Shown: positions 10,897 through 21,532 of the stretch, one piece after another
How positions within the stretch are numbered: the first letter of the stretch is position 1
Layout of the letters: each line of letters begins with the position of its first letter
Source: Methylobacter luteus IMV-B-3098
Lineage (GTDB): Bacteria; Pseudomonadota; Gammaproteobacteria; Methylococcales; Methylomonadaceae
Reading direction: 5' to 3'
NCBI RefSeq assembly: GCF_000427625.1
Contig: NZ_KE386569.1
Location: 2,167,754 to 2,231,753, forward strand
DNA: 64,000 bases
Translations under genes and position numbers: made by a program
The notes under the pieces: model-generated
The model's input: the letters and a program-made list of their open reading frames with translations, nothing else
Told to the model about the DNA's origin: nothing
Databases searched by the model: none

Positions 10897-11259
10897 TCAA
10901 AGTGGACTTTGATTTGCTTTAGCGATTTTCGCTATTTCAGCAAAAGCTTCCATATCACGTACAGCTATGTCTGCTAAAACCTTGCGGTCTATCGCTACAT
11001 TCGCTTTGGTCAAACCATTGATCAAGCGACTGTATGACATACCGCATAATCTGGCTGCCGCATTGATACGGACGATCCACAACGCACGAAATTGGCGTTT
11101 TTTCTGCTTACGGTCACGGTAAGCATATTGACCTGCTTTGATTACCGCTTGCTTGGCAACGCGATAAACGCGACTACGCGCACCGTAGTAGCCTTTCGCT
11201 TGCTTTAAAACTTTTTTATGTCTTGCTCTGGCTGTTACGCCGCGTTTTACTCTAGGCAT
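10897..11259 (-). CDS. rplT: 50S ribosomal protein L20
   Basis: A 120-residue basic ribosomal protein that binds 23S rRNA early in large-subunit assembly. It begins [20 protein letters not shown] and contains the conserved [16 protein letters not shown] and [11 protein letters not shown] segments. It has a strong ribosome site (AAAGGAGCGG) and lies 15 bp after rpmI. In E. coli L20 represses its own operon, and a similar control is plausible here. Confidence 0.98.
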   Translation of the reverse strand: MPRVKRGVTARARHKKVLKQAKGYYGARSRVYRVAKQAVIKAGQYAYRDRKQKKRQFRALWIVRINAAARLCGMSYSRLINGLTKANVAIDRKVLADIAVRDMEAFAEIAKIAKANQSPL

Positions 11260-11274
11260 TATTCCGCTCCTTTA

Positions 11275-11472
11275 TTAGCTGTAAGGCATCATGCGTGCTG
11301 CCATGCGCACATCTGATGGATGAATAGTTGCCGGCTTGCGTAACTGTCTTTTTCTTTTAGTGGTTTTCTTAGTCAGAATATGACGTTTATGCGACTGACC
11401 ACATTTGAAACCGCCGTTGCCTGTGCGTCTAAAACGCTTGGCCGCGCCACGGTTGGTTTTTATTTTTGGCAT
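11275..11472 (-). CDS. rpmI: 50S ribosomal protein L35
   Basis: A 65-residue basic protein, [20 protein letters not shown] onward, ending MMPYS, which is the standard length for L35. The open frame continues 30 codons further upstream to 11562, but only the ATG at 11472 gives the family N-terminus. It is the middle gene of the infC-rpmI-rplT operon. Confidence 0.98.
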   Translation of the reverse strand: MPKIKTNRGAAKRFRRTGNGGFKCGQSHKRHILTKKTTKRKRQLRKPATIHPSDVRMAARMMPYS

Positions 11473-11634
11473 TTGTTTGCTCCAATAATTATAAATACAG
11501 AATCCCTGAGAAAATAACCCAGCAAGGCAAAATGCATGGCCCTGAAGAATTATGCGCATCATAGAATGACGCCTTCAGCAGCACATCTTGTGCTGCCTGA
11601 TATCTTTAAAATGTCTAATGGAAAAGGTGGCGGT

Positions 11635-12159
11635 TTATTTTTTCTTCTTCGGCGCCATGACCATGACCATTTGACGACCTTCCATCTTAGGAAACTGCTC
11701 GACGGTGGCTAACTCTTCCAAATCTTTTTCTATACGCTTCAACAAATCCATGCCGATTTCCCGATGGGCCATCTCGCGTCCGCGATACCGCACGGTAATT
11801 TTGGTTTTGTCGCCATCGTTCAGGAACTTAGTTAAACTTCTAAGTTTAACTTGATAATCCCCTTCATCAGTTCCGGGCCTGAATTTGATTTCTTTAACCT
11901 GGATCTGTTTTTGTTTTTTCTTGGCAATCGCCAGTTTTTTGTTTTGCTCAAACTGGTATTTGCCATAGTTCATTATCTTACAAACGGGAGGATCCGCGTT
12001 TGGCGATATTTCCACTAAATCCAAGTCCGCAGCATAAGCAATCTGTTTGGCTTCGTCTAACGAGATAATGCCCAATGCTTCACCATCTGCTCCTGTCACC
12101 CTCACTCGTCTTGCAGTGATGGCATCATTCAGGCGCGTTTCATCTTTTTTAGCAGCGAT
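11635..12159 (-). CDS. infC: Translation initiation factor IF-3 (ATC start)
   Basis: IF-3 binds the 30S subunit and checks start-codon pairing. The C-terminal domain ([47 protein letters not shown]) is complete. A GTG at 12105 would give only 156 residues. In the same frame, family-like N-terminal residues ([17 protein letters not shown]) continue upstream to an ATC codon at 12157-12159. That codon is preceded by GGAGG with 8 nt spacing and by an in-frame TAA two codons before. E. coli infC starts with AUU so that IF-3 represses its own translation, and an ATC start would serve the same autoregulation. This gives 174 residues, normal for the family. Confidence 0.9.
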   Translation of the reverse strand: MAAKKDETRLNDAITARRVRVTGADGEALGIISLDEAKQIAYAADLDLVEISPNADPPVCKIMNYGKYQFEQNKKLAIAKKKQKQIQVKEIKFRPGTDEGDYQVKLRSLTKFLNDGDKTKITVRYRGREMAHREIGMDLLKRIEKDLEELATVEQFPKMEGRQMVMVMAPKKKK

Positions 12160-12180
12160 ATCTTAATCCTCCAAATATTG

Positions 12181-14088
12181 TTAACTTCTGTCTTCAATCT
12201 CTTTTTTTAACCGTTCGGTAAATGCACTAATTGACAGACTACCCAAATCTTCACCCTTTTGCGTGCGCACTGAGATGGTTTGATCTTCCAGTTCCTTATC
12301 CCCGATAATCAAAAGATATGGCACGCGCTGCATTGAATGCTCGCGAATTTTAAACCCGATCTTCTCATTTCTCAAGTCTATTTTCACCCTGAAGCCTTGT
12401 TTACCGAGGTTTTGCGCAAGTTCTGACGCATATTCGGCGTGTCGATCAGTAATAGTCATCAATACGGCCTGCACCGGCGCCAGCCAGACCGGGAATGTGC
12501 CGGCATGTTGTTCGATCAAAATACCGATAAACCGCTCTAACGAACCAAGTATAGCTCTGTGCAACATAACCGGAACTTGCCTAGATCCATCTTCGGCGAT
12601 GTAAGTAGCGCCCAGCCGGCCAGGCATGGAGAAGTCAACTTGAATCGTGCCACACTGCCAGACACGACCGATACAATCTTTTAATGAAAATTCAATTTTA
12701 GGCCCGTAAAAAGCACCTTCGCCCGGCTGCAGATCCCACTTCAGGCCTTTGTTGTTAAGCGCCAGCTCCAGCGCATTTTCAGCCTTATCCCAGACTGCAT
12801 CATCACCTACACGATTTTCCGGGCGGGTCGATAATTTGATGATGACTTCCTCAAAGCCAAAATCCCTATAAACATCAAACAGCAAGTCAATAAAAGTCGA
12901 TACTTCATCCTGAATCTGACCTTCCGTACAAAAGATGTGCGCATCATCCTGCACGAAATTTCTGACCCGCATCAGACCATGTAAAGTACCCGAAGGCTCA
13001 TTGCGGTGACAGGAGCCGAATTCCGCCAGACGGATCGGCAAGTCCCGATAGCTTTTAATACCCTGATTGTAAATCTGCACATGACAAGGACAATTCATGG
13101 GCTTAATGGCGTAGTCACGATTTTCCGAATGCGTCGTGAAAATCATATCGCCGAATTTATCCCAGTGTCCGGATTTTTCCCATAAAGAACGATCCACAAC
13201 TTGCGGGGTTCTCACTTCTCCGTATCCGTTAGTACGCAGTTTCTGCCGGATATACTGCTCAACCTGCTGATAAATGGTCCAGCCTTTATCATGCCAGAAC
13301 ACCATGCCGGGCGCTTCATCCTGCGAATGGAACAAATCCAGGGTTTTGGCCAGTTTACGGTGGTCACGCTTTTCGGCTTCTTCCAGACGATGCAGATAAG
13401 CCTGTAATTCTTTTTTATCGCTCCACGCCGTCCCGTAAATACGCTGCAGCATCTCATTGTCGGAATTACCACGCCAATAGGCGCCGGCAATTTTCATGAG
13501 TTTGAAGGCTTTTAATTTACCGGTACTCGGCACATGGGGACCACGGCACAAATCGGTAAATCCGCCCTGCTCATACAAAGATAAATCTTCGTTGGCGGGA
13601 ATGGATTCGATGATTTCGGCCTTGTATTCTTCGCCCTGATTTCTGAAGAATTTTACTGCTTCATCCCTGGGCAATACAGAACGCTTGACCGGATAATCCT
13701 CATCGGCCAGTTGCTGCATTTTTTTCTCGATGGCAGCCAGATCATCGGGAGTAAAAGGTCGTTCGTAGGCAAAATCGTAATAAAAGCCGTTTTCAATAAC
13801 CGGACCGATAGTGACTTGCGCCTGAGGGAATAATTCTTTGACAGCCTGGGCCAAAAGGTGTGCAGTGGAATGACGAATGACATCGACACCGTCTTCGTCT
13901 TTTGCCGTGACGATTTGAAGAGTGGCGTCGTGATCGATTAAGGTACTGGCATCGACGAGTTTTCCATCCACCCTGCCCGCCAAAGTCGCCTTGGCCAATC
14001 CGGAACCAATGGACTGGGCAACATCCATCACTGTAACAGCTTGGTCATACTCGCGATGAGAGCCATCAGGAAGGGTAATTACCGGCAT
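12181..14088 (-). CDS. thrS: Threonine-tRNA ligase
   Basis: A 635-residue class II synthetase. Its parts in order are a TGS domain (residues 1-61), the editing domain with [12 protein letters not shown] near 75 and [15 protein letters not shown] near 180, the catalytic core with the zinc ligand segment [13 protein letters not shown] near 335, and motifs 2 and 3 ([36 protein letters not shown]). The C-terminal anticodon-binding domain follows. It ends 21 bp before the infC start, the usual thrS-infC arrangement. Confidence 0.98.
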   Translation of the reverse strand: MPVITLPDGSHREYDQAVTVMDVAQSIGSGLAKATLAGRVDGKLVDASTLIDHDATLQIVTAKDEDGVDVIRHSTAHLLAQAVKELFPQAQVTIGPVIENGFYYDFAYERPFTPDDLAAIEKKMQQLADEDYPVKRSVLPRDEAVKFFRNQGEEYKAEIIESIPANEDLSLYEQGGFTDLCRGPHVPSTGKLKAFKLMKIAGAYWRGNSDNEMLQRIYGTAWSDKKELQAYLHRLEEAEKRDHRKLAKTLDLFHSQDEAPGMVFWHDKGWTIYQQVEQYIRQKLRTNGYGEVRTPQVVDRSLWEKSGHWDKFGDMIFTTHSENRDYAIKPMNCPCHVQIYNQGIKSYRDLPIRLAEFGSCHRNEPSGTLHGLMRVRNFVQDDAHIFCTEGQIQDEVSTFIDLLFDVYRDFGFEEVIIKLSTRPENRVGDDAVWDKAENALELALNNKGLKWDLQPGEGAFYGPKIEFSLKDCIGRVWQCGTIQVDFSMPGRLGATYIAEDGSRQVPVMLHRAILGSLERFIGILIEQHAGTFPVWLAPVQAVLMTITDRHAEYASELAQNLGKQGFRVKIDLRNEKIGFKIREHSMQRVPYLLIIGDKELEDQTISVRTQKGEDLGSLSISAFTERLKKEIEDRS

Positions 14089-14123
14089 TTTTCGTCAACT
14101 ATAGTTTAGTTAGTACAATAAAA

Positions 14124-14146
14124 AAAGCACCGCCGAGCAGTGCTTT
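14124..14146 (-). terminator. Rho-independent terminator after tRNA-Val
   Basis: On the minus strand, AAAGCAC-tgctcggcg-GTGCTTT is followed by a T run (TTTTTTTATTG). It lies just downstream of tRNA-Val and upstream of thrS, so it would end the tRNA transcript. Confidence 0.75.
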
Positions 14147-14154
14147 ATAAAGTC

Positions 14155-14231
14155 TGGTAGGCGCGATTGGACTCGAACCAACGACCCCCACCATGTCAAG
14201 GTGGTGCTCTAACCAACTGAGCTACGCGCCT
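14155..14231 (-). tRNA. tRNA-Val (anticodon GAC)
   Basis: The minus-strand 77-nt cloverleaf begins AGGCGCGTAGCTCAGTTGGT. The acceptor is AGGCGCG/CGCGCCT, the anticodon stem is CCACC/GGTGG around TTGACAT (anticodon GAC), the T arm has GGTTCGAGTCC, and CCA is encoded. Confidence 0.95.
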
Positions 14232-14290
14232 GAAGCCTGTGTAACTTCAGAGCCGGCTATTATACTGACAGAATTTTATTATGCAACTTT

Positions 14291-16297
14291 TTAAACTAAC
14301 ATTTCCTCCTGGAGCGCCTTAATTTCATCGCGGATTTTTGCCGCCTGCTCAAATTCAAGGTTCTTGGCGTGCTGATACATAACCTCTTCCAACTGCTTCA
14401 TCTTTTTGCCCAGTTGCTTAGGCGTCATAACCTTATAATCCGCCGCCAGCTCTGCGACCTTTCTCTTCTCGCCACCGAACGAGATGCCGGCGCCGGGAAT
14501 CGACGTCTGCATGATATCGGTCACGGATTTGTAAACAGTGGCCGGCTCTATATGATGCTCGGCATTGAAGCGGCGCTGTTTTTCACGGCGGCGGTCGGTT
14601 TCATCGATCGCCTGCTGCATGGATTTGGTCATGCGATCGGCATACAGAATAGCCTTGCCGTGGACGTTTCTGGCGGCGCGACCGATGGTTTGCACTAACG
14701 ATACGACCGAACGCAAAAAACCTTCCTTGTCGGCATCCAGAATGGCAACCAGGGATACTTCCGGGATATCCAGTCCCTCGCGCAACAAATTGATGCCGAC
14801 CAATACATCAAACTGCCCCAGGCGCAAGTCCCGGATAATCTCGACACGCTCCACCGTATCGATGTCGGAATGCAGATAGCGCACACGCACGCCGTGTTCC
14901 AGGTAATATTCGGTCAGATCTTCGGCCATCCTTTTAGTCAGCGTCGTCACCAGCACGCGCTCCTTTAACTCAATGCGCAAGTTGATTTCCGACAGCAAAT
15001 CGTCAACCTGCGTGGTGGCCGGGCGCACTTCTACTTCAGGATCAAGCAACCCGGTCGGCCTGACCACCTGTTCGGCGAATACGCCGGAGTGTGCTTTTTC
15101 GTAGGGACCGGGCGTTGCCGATATATAGATGCGCTGCGGCGATTTCGCCTCGAATTCTTCAAACATCAACGGTCGATTATCGAGCGCTGAAGGCAATCTG
15201 AAGCCGTATTCTACCAGCGTTTCCTTGCGTGAGCGGTCACCTCTATACATTGCGCCGATCTGCGGCACCGTGACATGACTTTCATCGATAATGACCAGCG
15301 CGTCAGTCGGCAGATAATCAAACATAGTCGGCGGTGATTCGCCGGGGCCTCTGCCCGACAAATGACGCGAATAGTTTTCGATGCCGGAGCAATAGCCGAC
15401 CTCCAGTATCATCTCAATATCGAATAATGTCCTTTGCTCCAGCCGTTGCGCTTCGACCAGCTTGTTTAACGAGCGCAGTTGCTCCAGGCGCTCTTTGAGC
15501 TCGATCTTGATCGCATCGACGGCGGATAACAATTGCTCGCGCGGCGTGACGTAATGATTTTTCGGATAGACCGTATAGCGCGCCACGCGGCGTAAGACTT
15601 CGCCAGTCAGCGGATCGAACAGTGACAGACGCTCAACTTCATCATCAAACAATTCAACGCGCAAGGCTTCCTGATCGGATTCGGCAGGGAAAATATCGAT
15701 GATTTCGCCGCGCACGCGGTACGTAGAACGACGCAGTTCCACATCATTACGCGTATACTGCATTTCTGCCAGACGGCGCAAAATGGCACGTTGATCAATC
15801 ATATCGCCCTTGACCAAATGCAAGACCATTTTGAAATACGATTCCGGCTCACCCAAGCCATAAATCGCTGACACAGTCGCGACCACAATTGTATCTTGCC
15901 GCTCGATCAGTGCTTTGGTGGCAGACAGGCGCATTTGCTCGATATGCTCGTTCAGCGAGGCATCCTTATCAATAAATGTGTCTGAAGCTGGCACATAGGC
16001 TTCTGGTTGGTAATAGTCATAATACGAGACAAAATATTCGACGCTGTTTTCGGGAAAGAACTCTTTCATTTCGCCGTATAATTGCGCCGCTAGCGTTTTA
16101 TTCGGCGCCATAATCATGGCAGGTCGCTGGACCTCGTTGATCACATTCGCGATCGTAAAAGTCTTGCCGGAACCCGTGACGCCCAACAGTGTCTGGTGGA
16201 CTTCTCCGTCATTCAAGCCTTCAACGATCCGCCTTATGGCTGTCGGCTGATCGCCGGCTGGTTTGAATCGACTTTGAATTTTAAATTGTTTTTTCAC
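14291..16297 (-). CDS. uvrB: UvrABC excinuclease subunit B
   Basis: A 668-residue helicase-like damage-verification subunit of nucleotide excision repair. It has Walker [11 protein letters not shown] near residue 40, the damage-clamping beta hairpin ([20 protein letters not shown]), the DESH Walker B box, SF2 motifs V and VI ([23 protein letters not shown]), and a C-terminal UVR motif ([20 protein letters not shown]) that contacts UvrA/UvrC. Full length. It is divergent from the aminotransferase gene across a 108-bp promoter region. Confidence 0.98.
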   Translation of the reverse strand: MKKQFKIQSRFKPAGDQPTAIRRIVEGLNDGEVHQTLLGVTGSGKTFTIANVINEVQRPAMIMAPNKTLAAQLYGEMKEFFPENSVEYFVSYYDYYQPEAYVPASDTFIDKDASLNEHIEQMRLSATKALIERQDTIVVATVSAIYGLGEPESYFKMVLHLVKGDMIDQRAILRRLAEMQYTRNDVELRRSTYRVRGEIIDIFPAESDQEALRVELFDDEVERLSLFDPLTGEVLRRVARYTVYPKNHYVTPREQLLSAVDAIKIELKERLEQLRSLNKLVEAQRLEQRTLFDIEMILEVGYCSGIENYSRHLSGRGPGESPPTMFDYLPTDALVIIDESHVTVPQIGAMYRGDRSRKETLVEYGFRLPSALDNRPLMFEEFEAKSPQRIYISATPGPYEKAHSGVFAEQVVRPTGLLDPEVEVRPATTQVDDLLSEINLRIELKERVLVTTLTKRMAEDLTEYYLEHGVRVRYLHSDIDTVERVEIIRDLRLGQFDVLVGINLLREGLDIPEVSLVAILDADKEGFLRSVVSLVQTIGRAARNVHGKAILYADRMTKSMQQAIDETDRRREKQRRFNAEHHIEPATVYKSVTDIMQTSIPGAGISFGGEKRKVAELAADYKVMTPKQLGKKMKQLEEVMYQHAKNLEFEQAAKIRDEIKALQEEMLV

Positions 16298-16339
16298 TCA
16301 ATACTTCTCAAGAAATTAATCATTTTTAATAGCGGACTA

Positions 16340-16368
16340 TTAGCAAGCCATTATACATAGAGTATAAT
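16340..16368 (+). promoter_or_regulatory. Sigma-70-type promoter for the aminotransferase gene
   Basis: TTAGCA (4 of 6 match to -35) is followed after exactly 17 bp by a perfect TATAAT at 16363-16368. The predicted start near 16375 leaves a leader of about 30 nt before the ATG at 16406. Confidence 0.55.
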
Positions 16369-16405
16369 TCTCGTTATTTTTGACATTGATTTTACACGGC
16401 GGAAT

Positions 16406-17587
16406 ATGAGCATCAAACTATCTGATAGAGTGCAAGCAGTTAAACCCTCTCCTACTCTGGCCATTACCGCCAGAGCTGCGGAAATGCGCGCTGCAGGCAG
16501 AGATATTATTGGCCTAGGTGCAGGCGAACCGGATTTCGATACGCCGGATCACATCAAAGCAGCCGCGGTCAATGCACTAGACAACGGTTTTACCAAATAT
16601 ACTGCAGTGGATGGCATTCCAAGCTTAAAAAAAGCCATTATCAATAAGTTTAAAAACGACAACGGCCTCGATTACCAGCCCAAGCAGATCCTGGTTTCCT
16701 GTGGCGGCAAGCAAAGCTCGTACAATCTGGTTCAAGCACTGATCAATCCCGGCGATGAAGTCATTATTCCGGCACCGTTTTGGGTCTCTTATCCTGACAT
16801 GGTGCTGCTAGGAGACGGCGTGCCGGTCATTATTGAAACCACACAGGCACAGCAATTTAAAATCTCGCCGCAACAGTTGCGCGCGGCCATCACCGACAAG
16901 ACCCGGTTAATGTTCATCAACAGCCCGTCCAATCCGTCCGGTATCGCCTACACGCTGGATGAACTGAAAGCCATCGGCGATGTGCTCAAGGACTTCCCGA
17001 ACATTATTATCGCCACTGACGATATGTATGAGCATATCCTCTGGGAAAAAGGCACGTTCGTTAATATCCTGAATGCGCACCCTGAACTGTACGATCGTAC
17101 TGTCGTCATGAACGGCGTCTCGAAGGCCTACTCGATGACCGGCTGGCGTATCGGCTATGCCGCAGGACCCGTCGACCTGATCGCTGCCATGTGCACGATC
17201 CAGTCGCAAAGCACTTCCAACCCGACCTCGATTTCGCAAGTCGCCGCCGAAGCGGCCTTGAGCGGCGATCAATCGTTTATCGACGACATGCGTATCGAGT
17301 TCAAAAAGCGCCATGACTTCGTTGTCGCGGAATTCAATAAAATGGACGGCATCGATTGCATAGGCACAGACGGCACGTTTTATGTATTCCCGAATGTAGA
17401 AAAGCTGATTGCGAAACTCGACAACATCAATGATGATCTTGAGTTTGCCGAATACCTGATCGAACAGGCTGGCGTCGCGCTGGTTCCCGGTTCCGCGTTC
17501 GGCTGCCCCGGCCATATCCGCATCTCCATTGCCACCAGCATGGCCAATCTGGAAAATGCCCTGGAGCGGATCAGAAACGCCATCTGA
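16406..17587 (+). CDS. Class I aminotransferase, aspartate aminotransferase type
   Basis: A 393-residue PLP enzyme of the AspB/AspAT-Ib type, probably moving the amino group from aspartate to 2-oxoglutarate. Visible features are the substrate loop GLGAGEPDFDTPDHI, the PLP-contact segment NSPSNPSG (near 172) and TDDMYEHI, the Schiff-base lysine in NGVSKAYSMTGWRIGY (near 235), and the carboxylate-binding arginine in HIRISIATSM near the end. No signal peptide. It is a single-gene unit with its own promoter and terminator. Specificity could also cover aromatic or prephenate substrates. Confidence 0.9.
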   Translation: MSIKLSDRVQAVKPSPTLAITARAAEMRAAGRDIIGLGAGEPDFDTPDHIKAAAVNALDNGFTKYTAVDGIPSLKKAIINKFKNDNGLDYQPKQILVSCGGKQSSYNLVQALINPGDEVIIPAPFWVSYPDMVLLGDGVPVIIETTQAQQFKISPQQLRAAITDKTRLMFINSPSNPSGIAYTLDELKAIGDVLKDFPNIIIATDDMYEHILWEKGTFVNILNAHPELYDRTVVMNGVSKAYSMTGWRIGYAAGPVDLIAAMCTIQSQSTSNPTSISQVAAEAALSGDQSFIDDMRIEFKKRHDFVVAEFNKMDGIDCIGTDGTFYVFPNVEKLIAKLDNINDDLEFAEYLIEQAGVALVPGSAFGCPGHIRISIATSMANLENALERIRNAI

Positions 17588-17615
17588 AAAATTAATTCAT
17601 GTTAATACCTGTTAG

Positions 17616-17647
17616 GGCGACTGCATAAGCGCAGTCGCCTTTTTTTA
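17616..17647 (+). terminator. Rho-independent terminator
   Basis: GGCGACTGC-ataagc-GCAGTCGCC is a perfect 9-bp stem followed by eight T residues, 29 bp after the aminotransferase stop. Confidence 0.9.
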
Positions 17648-17755
17648 TACCGAACCCATATGGATTAAACAGATTTAGCGTCAATCAGCTTCGGTTAAAC
17701 CCAGAATAACAGATGCTTATACTGGACAAGCGAATCGATTAACTTCCCAATTCAG

Positions 17756-18391
17756 TCATCTATGCGTCGATCGATCACCGACTACGCTCCAGTTCGAACC
17801 TATCGGCCTTTCCTCCTGCACATCAAACCCCAAAACACCGAGCCACCGAGTCACCATCAGGTTGGAATTATGCCAAAGTGTGTAGGGTTCAGGGTGCGGC
17901 ACAAAGTCCAGATCCATTTTCGCATTGTAGACCCGCGATGCCAGCCCCGCGTTGAACAAATTATCCAAATCGTCACGCAATCGGCTCGCATCCGATGCTT
18001 CTGCATGCAGTTCGAATAGCTGCTCGATTCCTATGCGTATCAGGCTGCGTACGTTTGCTGCGGTCTGCGGACCCGGCAATTCGCGGCGGCCCAGCGCTCC
18101 CGGAGTCTTTCTGAACAAAGCCTTAAAGCCAGTAAACAGATCAGTCTGACCCAGGGCGTAATACCGCCAATCGCCGTAGGAATATCGTACCAACCCTCCG
18201 TTTTCGCCGGGGAGCACAAGACTGGAATGATGCCCATGATCCAGCAGAAACACGGACACGGGTTCACTCAGTTGCCGTGGCGGCGCCACACGCGTCGCAC
18301 ACCCGCTCATCAGTCCTATCGACAGTACGAAGATCAGGCAAATTGCAAAACGACATTGCAGATGCAAACAAGCGGCTTGTATTCTCATCAC
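17756..18391 (-). CDS. Predicted lipoprotein, DUF2459-like
   Basis: A 211-residue protein with a lipobox signal peptide (ICLIFVLSIGLMSGC), so it should be lipid-anchored in the envelope. The mature part has an HGHHSSLVLP segment followed by SYGDWRYYALGQ. This recalls the His-rich HGWHTGIVLP and WGDRxFY pattern of DUF2459 proteins, whose function is unknown. The match is by eye. It faces the aminotransferase gene tail to tail. Confidence 0.65.
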   Translation of the reverse strand: MMRIQAACLHLQCRFAICLIFVLSIGLMSGCATRVAPPRQLSEPVSVFLLDHGHHSSLVLPGENGGLVRYSYGDWRYYALGQTDLFTGFKALFRKTPGALGRRELPGPQTAANVRSLIRIGIEQLFELHAEASDASRLRDDLDNLFNAGLASRVYNAKMDLDFVPHPEPYTLWHNSNLMVTRWLGVLGFDVQEERPIGSNWSVVGDRSTHR

Positions 18392-18517
18392 GCTAAACGA
18401 TTATTCCAGCAGAACATACGTCTTCTGAAGAATCCTTCTTTATCGTTTAGCATCTAACCCAGAGAATGGCGTATTTCAATAGGAAAACTACTGATAATCC
18501 ATTTGAGACCAGATAGC

Positions 18518-19069
18518 CTAAAGCCCTCCGCCATTTGCCTGACTGTAAAGATTGTTAAACAGGCGGATTACGACAGCGATCATGGTTTGAGTGGGCTTGA
18601 TGGCCGGAACCCGGCTAGGGCTTTCCGAGGCATAATCATCGATCACTTCATTCATGAGCTTGACCAACCCTATCTGAGGAGTATCCTCGACTGCCCGACT
18701 TGCGAATCTATCCTGCAGCTTGGCTCTGATCTTGTCATCCATAGGATTTTCCCTGATCAACGATTGCAGTTCCGCGTCCAGAAGCAGCGCCTGCTTTGCC
18801 GCCCAGTCAAAATCCATGTCATTTTGAGAAGGCAGAGGACCGAAGGCTTTTTGAAAAACGCAAAGCACATCGAAACACAGGTCCATGAACAAATAAGACA
18901 TGTCCTGGTTTTCCCTGGCAATAATCGGCGGAAATATGCCGAAAATGGTCTGGGCGAGCGCGGTCTGATCAAGCTGGAATTGCTCAAGCATTTTCCTGCC
19001 CGTGTCCTCGTCAATGCTCTTGGCATATTCCAGGGCTTGGTAGAGTTCTTGGTTGGTAAGTTCTTGCAT
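18518..19069 (-). CDS. Hypothetical helical protein
   Basis: A 183-residue, acidic, mostly helical cytoplasmic protein starting MQELTNQELYQALEYAKSID. The ATG at 19069 follows GAGGTG closely, so it is preferred over one 15 bp upstream. The segment QDMSYLFMDLCFDVLCVFQK is the most hydrophobic part but too broken for a membrane helix. The opposite strand carries an equally long open frame (18503..19090), but its composition looks like a shadow. No family recognised. Confidence 0.55.
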   Translation of the reverse strand: MQELTNQELYQALEYAKSIDEDTGRKMLEQFQLDQTALAQTIFGIFPPIIARENQDMSYLFMDLCFDVLCVFQKAFGPLPSQNDMDFDWAAKQALLLDAELQSLIRENPMDDKIRAKLQDRFASRAVEDTPQIGLVKLMNEVIDDYASESPSRVPAIKPTQTMIAVVIRLFNNLYSQANGGGL

Positions 19070-19084
19070 AGTCACCTCAATCAT

Positions 19085-19622
19085 TCATAGCTTGCCGGAC
19101 CGCTCCATGGAATCCGGCAAAAAATGAACGAATCATATCAGCCAAAGCTAGAGAAAGCTTTCAATTTCTCGAAAGCGCGCGCTCTGAAAATCAAATGATG
19201 TTAAGGACAGTCTTTAAAACTGATTCAGGTTAAGAATTTGCCGTAATCGGTAATGAACAAACGCTTAATGTGGGCTTTCAGCACGAACAAAAATAGTTGC
19301 CTCAGTTGAACACGCTGTCGCCATCGCAGGCATTAACCAGCACAGGACGGTATCAGGGCAATGAAAAAGGACAGGCTCAGCAAGCAGATCTTAAAAAGAC
19401 GGTTTTGTGTATCCATGCAGCAGGTTTTCACTTAAGTCTTAAGCGTCACCACATCCATCAAGCTGCTCAACCTGAAGACGAGGACCGGTTGCCAAATTTG
19501 TGACAGGCCTCGCAGTTTATGCATGAAAAATATTGCCTGTCGACTAAAATCACCCGGTTGTACTCAGCATTTTAAGAGCCTTGTTTAATAAGCCAAGATA
19601 AAAAATCGGCCTATTTTTATCA
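19085..19622. other. Gap with traces of decayed minus-strand coding sequence
   Basis: There is no intact gene. On the minus strand, MDTQNRLFKICLLSLSFFIA with a following ALIPSCAG looks like an orphan signal peptide ended by TAA. A little upstream, another frame encodes a heme-type CxxCH (FSCINCEACHKFGNR). These could be pieces of a degraded secreted protein, or chance. Confidence 0.25.
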
Positions 19623-20975
19623 TTACAAAAGCACTAAGGAATGAACCAACCCTATGACGGCACAAGCGGCAATTACCGAAACGATGCCGACTTTAAACCG
19701 GAACAAGGCGATAAAAGCGCTAGCCCCGATCAGGCACGATAGCCAATCGAATGCACCATCCAAGCCCTGTGGCCATAACACATGGTAGGCGAAAAAACAG
19801 GCGAGATTGACGATGACGCCGACAACAGCCGCGGTAATGCCGGTTAACGGAGCCGTGAACTTCATATCATGACGTGTCGCTTCCACGGAAGGTCCGCCCA
19901 GAAAAATAAGCAGAAAGGAAGGCAAAAAAGTGAATAGCGTCGCGATCGCCGCTCCGGCCATGCCTGCCCATGGCAGCAATTCCGGACCGAAAATTTCCTT
20001 GGTCCAGCCGCCGACAAAGCCAACGAATGCAACAACCATGATCAAAGGCCCCGGCGTAGTCTCGCCCAAGGCCAGCCCATCTATCATCTGCGTACCGGTC
20101 AGCCAGGCATATTGCTCGACACCGCCCTGATAGACATAAGGTAGCACGGCATAGGCACCGCCGAAGGTCAGCAAGGCCGCCTTGGTGAAAAACCAGCTCA
20201 TTTGCGTCAACGTGCCTGTCCAGCCATAGCTTGCGGCCAATGCAGCGATCATAGCTCCCCATATTAAAAGCCCCGTGCAGGCAAACAGCAGGAGCCGGGG
20301 CCACTTAAAGCGCATATGATCCGGTATGGGCGTATCATCATCGATCAGAGCGGGACCATACGACTTGTGTGCAGCGGCATGATGGCCGCCCGCCTTGAAC
20401 GAGTCGGGCGCTATGCGCGAACCCAGATAGCCGATCAGTCCGGCCGCGCCGACGATCAGAGGGAAAGGCACATCGGCGGCGAAGATCGCGACAAATGCCA
20501 GCAGGGCAATGGCACGCAGGACATTGTTCCTGAGCGCGCGACTGCCGATCCGGTGCGCGGCAACGGCAACAATGGCCGTCACGGCCGGCTTGATGCCGTA
20601 CAGAATGCCGGCCACGGCCGGCACATCGCCGAACGCCAGATAAATCCAGGTCAACGCGCACAAAATGAATAGCGACGGCAAAACAAACAGCGCGCCGGCC
20701 GCGATGCCTCCCCAGACGCCGTGCATCAGCCAGCCGATATACGTTGCCAGCTGCTGCGCTTCAGGGCCCGGCAGCACCATCGTGTAATTCAAGGCGTGCA
20801 GAAAACGGTGCTCCGATATCCACCGGCGCTTTTCGACCAGCTCCTGGTGCATCATGCTGATTTGTCCGGCCGGGCCGCCGAAACTGATAAAACCCAACTT
20901 AAGCCAGTAAAAAAAAGCTTCCCGAAAAGAGACGGGCAACGGCCGCTCACTGACTGTTTCTGAAATAATGGACAT
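19623..20975 (-). CDS. chrA: Chromate transporter, CHR family
   Basis: A 450-residue inner-membrane protein of the long-chain CHR family (two homologous halves, about 12 helices). The first half has FISFGGPAGQISMMHQELVE, HALNYTMVLPGPEAQQLATY and GALFVLPSLFIL. The second half repeats the pattern with LLTFGGAYAVLPYV, DGLALGETTPGPLIMVVAFV and FLPSFLLIFLGG. The family exports chromate. No chrB regulator is adjacent, so inducibility by chromate is not shown. Confidence 0.93.
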   Translation of the reverse strand: MSIISETVSERPLPVSFREAFFYWLKLGFISFGGPAGQISMMHQELVEKRRWISEHRFLHALNYTMVLPGPEAQQLATYIGWLMHGVWGGIAAGALFVLPSLFILCALTWIYLAFGDVPAVAGILYGIKPAVTAIVAVAAHRIGSRALRNNVLRAIALLAFVAIFAADVPFPLIVGAAGLIGYLGSRIAPDSFKAGGHHAAAHKSYGPALIDDDTPIPDHMRFKWPRLLLFACTGLLIWGAMIAALAASYGWTGTLTQMSWFFTKAALLTFGGAYAVLPYVYQGGVEQYAWLTGTQMIDGLALGETTPGPLIMVVAFVGFVGGWTKEIFGPELLPWAGMAGAAIATLFTFLPSFLLIFLGGPSVEATRHDMKFTAPLTGITAAVVGVIVNLACFFAYHVLWPQGLDGAFDWLSCLIGASAFIALFRFKVGIVSVIAACAVIGLVHSLVLL

Positions 20976-21044
20976 AGGAAAATTTGATCGCCGCGGTCTG
21001 AATTTCAGCTGCGGACCCTAGGATTATGTACCGGAAATTTCATA

Positions 21045-21485
21045 TTACCAGCTGCCTGTGTTTTGCATGGAAAACCATGGCTCTTCAGGAGCCAGCGCAT
21101 GGCCTTTTTGCAACAATTCGATGGAGATGTTGTCGGGTGAACGCACGAATGCCATATGGCCGTCACGCGGCGGACGGTTAATCGGCACCCCCGCATCCAT
21201 CAGTTTCCGGCAGGTTTCGTAAATATTGTCGACTTCAAACGCCAGATGACCGAAATTGCGCCCGCCGTCATAGTCCTCGGCATCCCAGTTATAGGTCAGT
21301 TCGATCAGCGGCGCATGGTTCTTGGCGGCCAGTTCGGCATCGCGCGGCGCGTGCAGATAAACCAGCGTATAACGGCCGTTGTCGTTGTCTATCCGGCTGG
21401 ATTCGACCAGCCCCAGCTTGTTGCAGTAGAAATCGAGCGATTCGTCCAGGTCATGGACCCGGACCATGGTATGTAGATAACGCAT
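21045..21485 (-). CDS. gloA: Lactoylglutathione lyase (glyoxalase I)
   Basis: A 146-residue metalloenzyme that converts the methylglyoxal-glutathione hemithioacetal to S-lactoylglutathione. The four metal ligands of the E. coli-type enzyme are in place: His5, Glu62 (LIELTYN), His80 (NFGHLAFEV) and Glu123 (SIELLQKG). The short form without the eukaryotic insert suggests Ni/Co preference. A strong ribosome site (AAGGAGAT) precedes the ATG. Cytoplasmic. A second VOC-fold gene lies at 25709. Confidence 0.95.
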   Translation of the reverse strand: MRYLHTMVRVHDLDESLDFYCNKLGLVESSRIDNDNGRYTLVYLHAPRDAELAAKNHAPLIELTYNWDAEDYDGGRNFGHLAFEVDNIYETCRKLMDAGVPINRPPRDGHMAFVRSPDNISIELLQKGHALAPEEPWFSMQNTGSW

Positions 21486-21532
21486 AGCAATGATCTCCTT
21501 CTAAATGGATTAAACGGCTTGGGCCATGCTAC

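Noticed and set aside
16907..17515. 202-codon minus-strand ORF opposite the aminotransferase
   Set aside because: Antisense shadow of a well-conserved gene.
18503..19090. 195-codon plus-strand ORF opposite the hypothetical gene at 18518
   Set aside because: It lacks a ribosome site and its composition is typical of an antisense frame. The minus-strand frame has a GAGGTG before its ATG.
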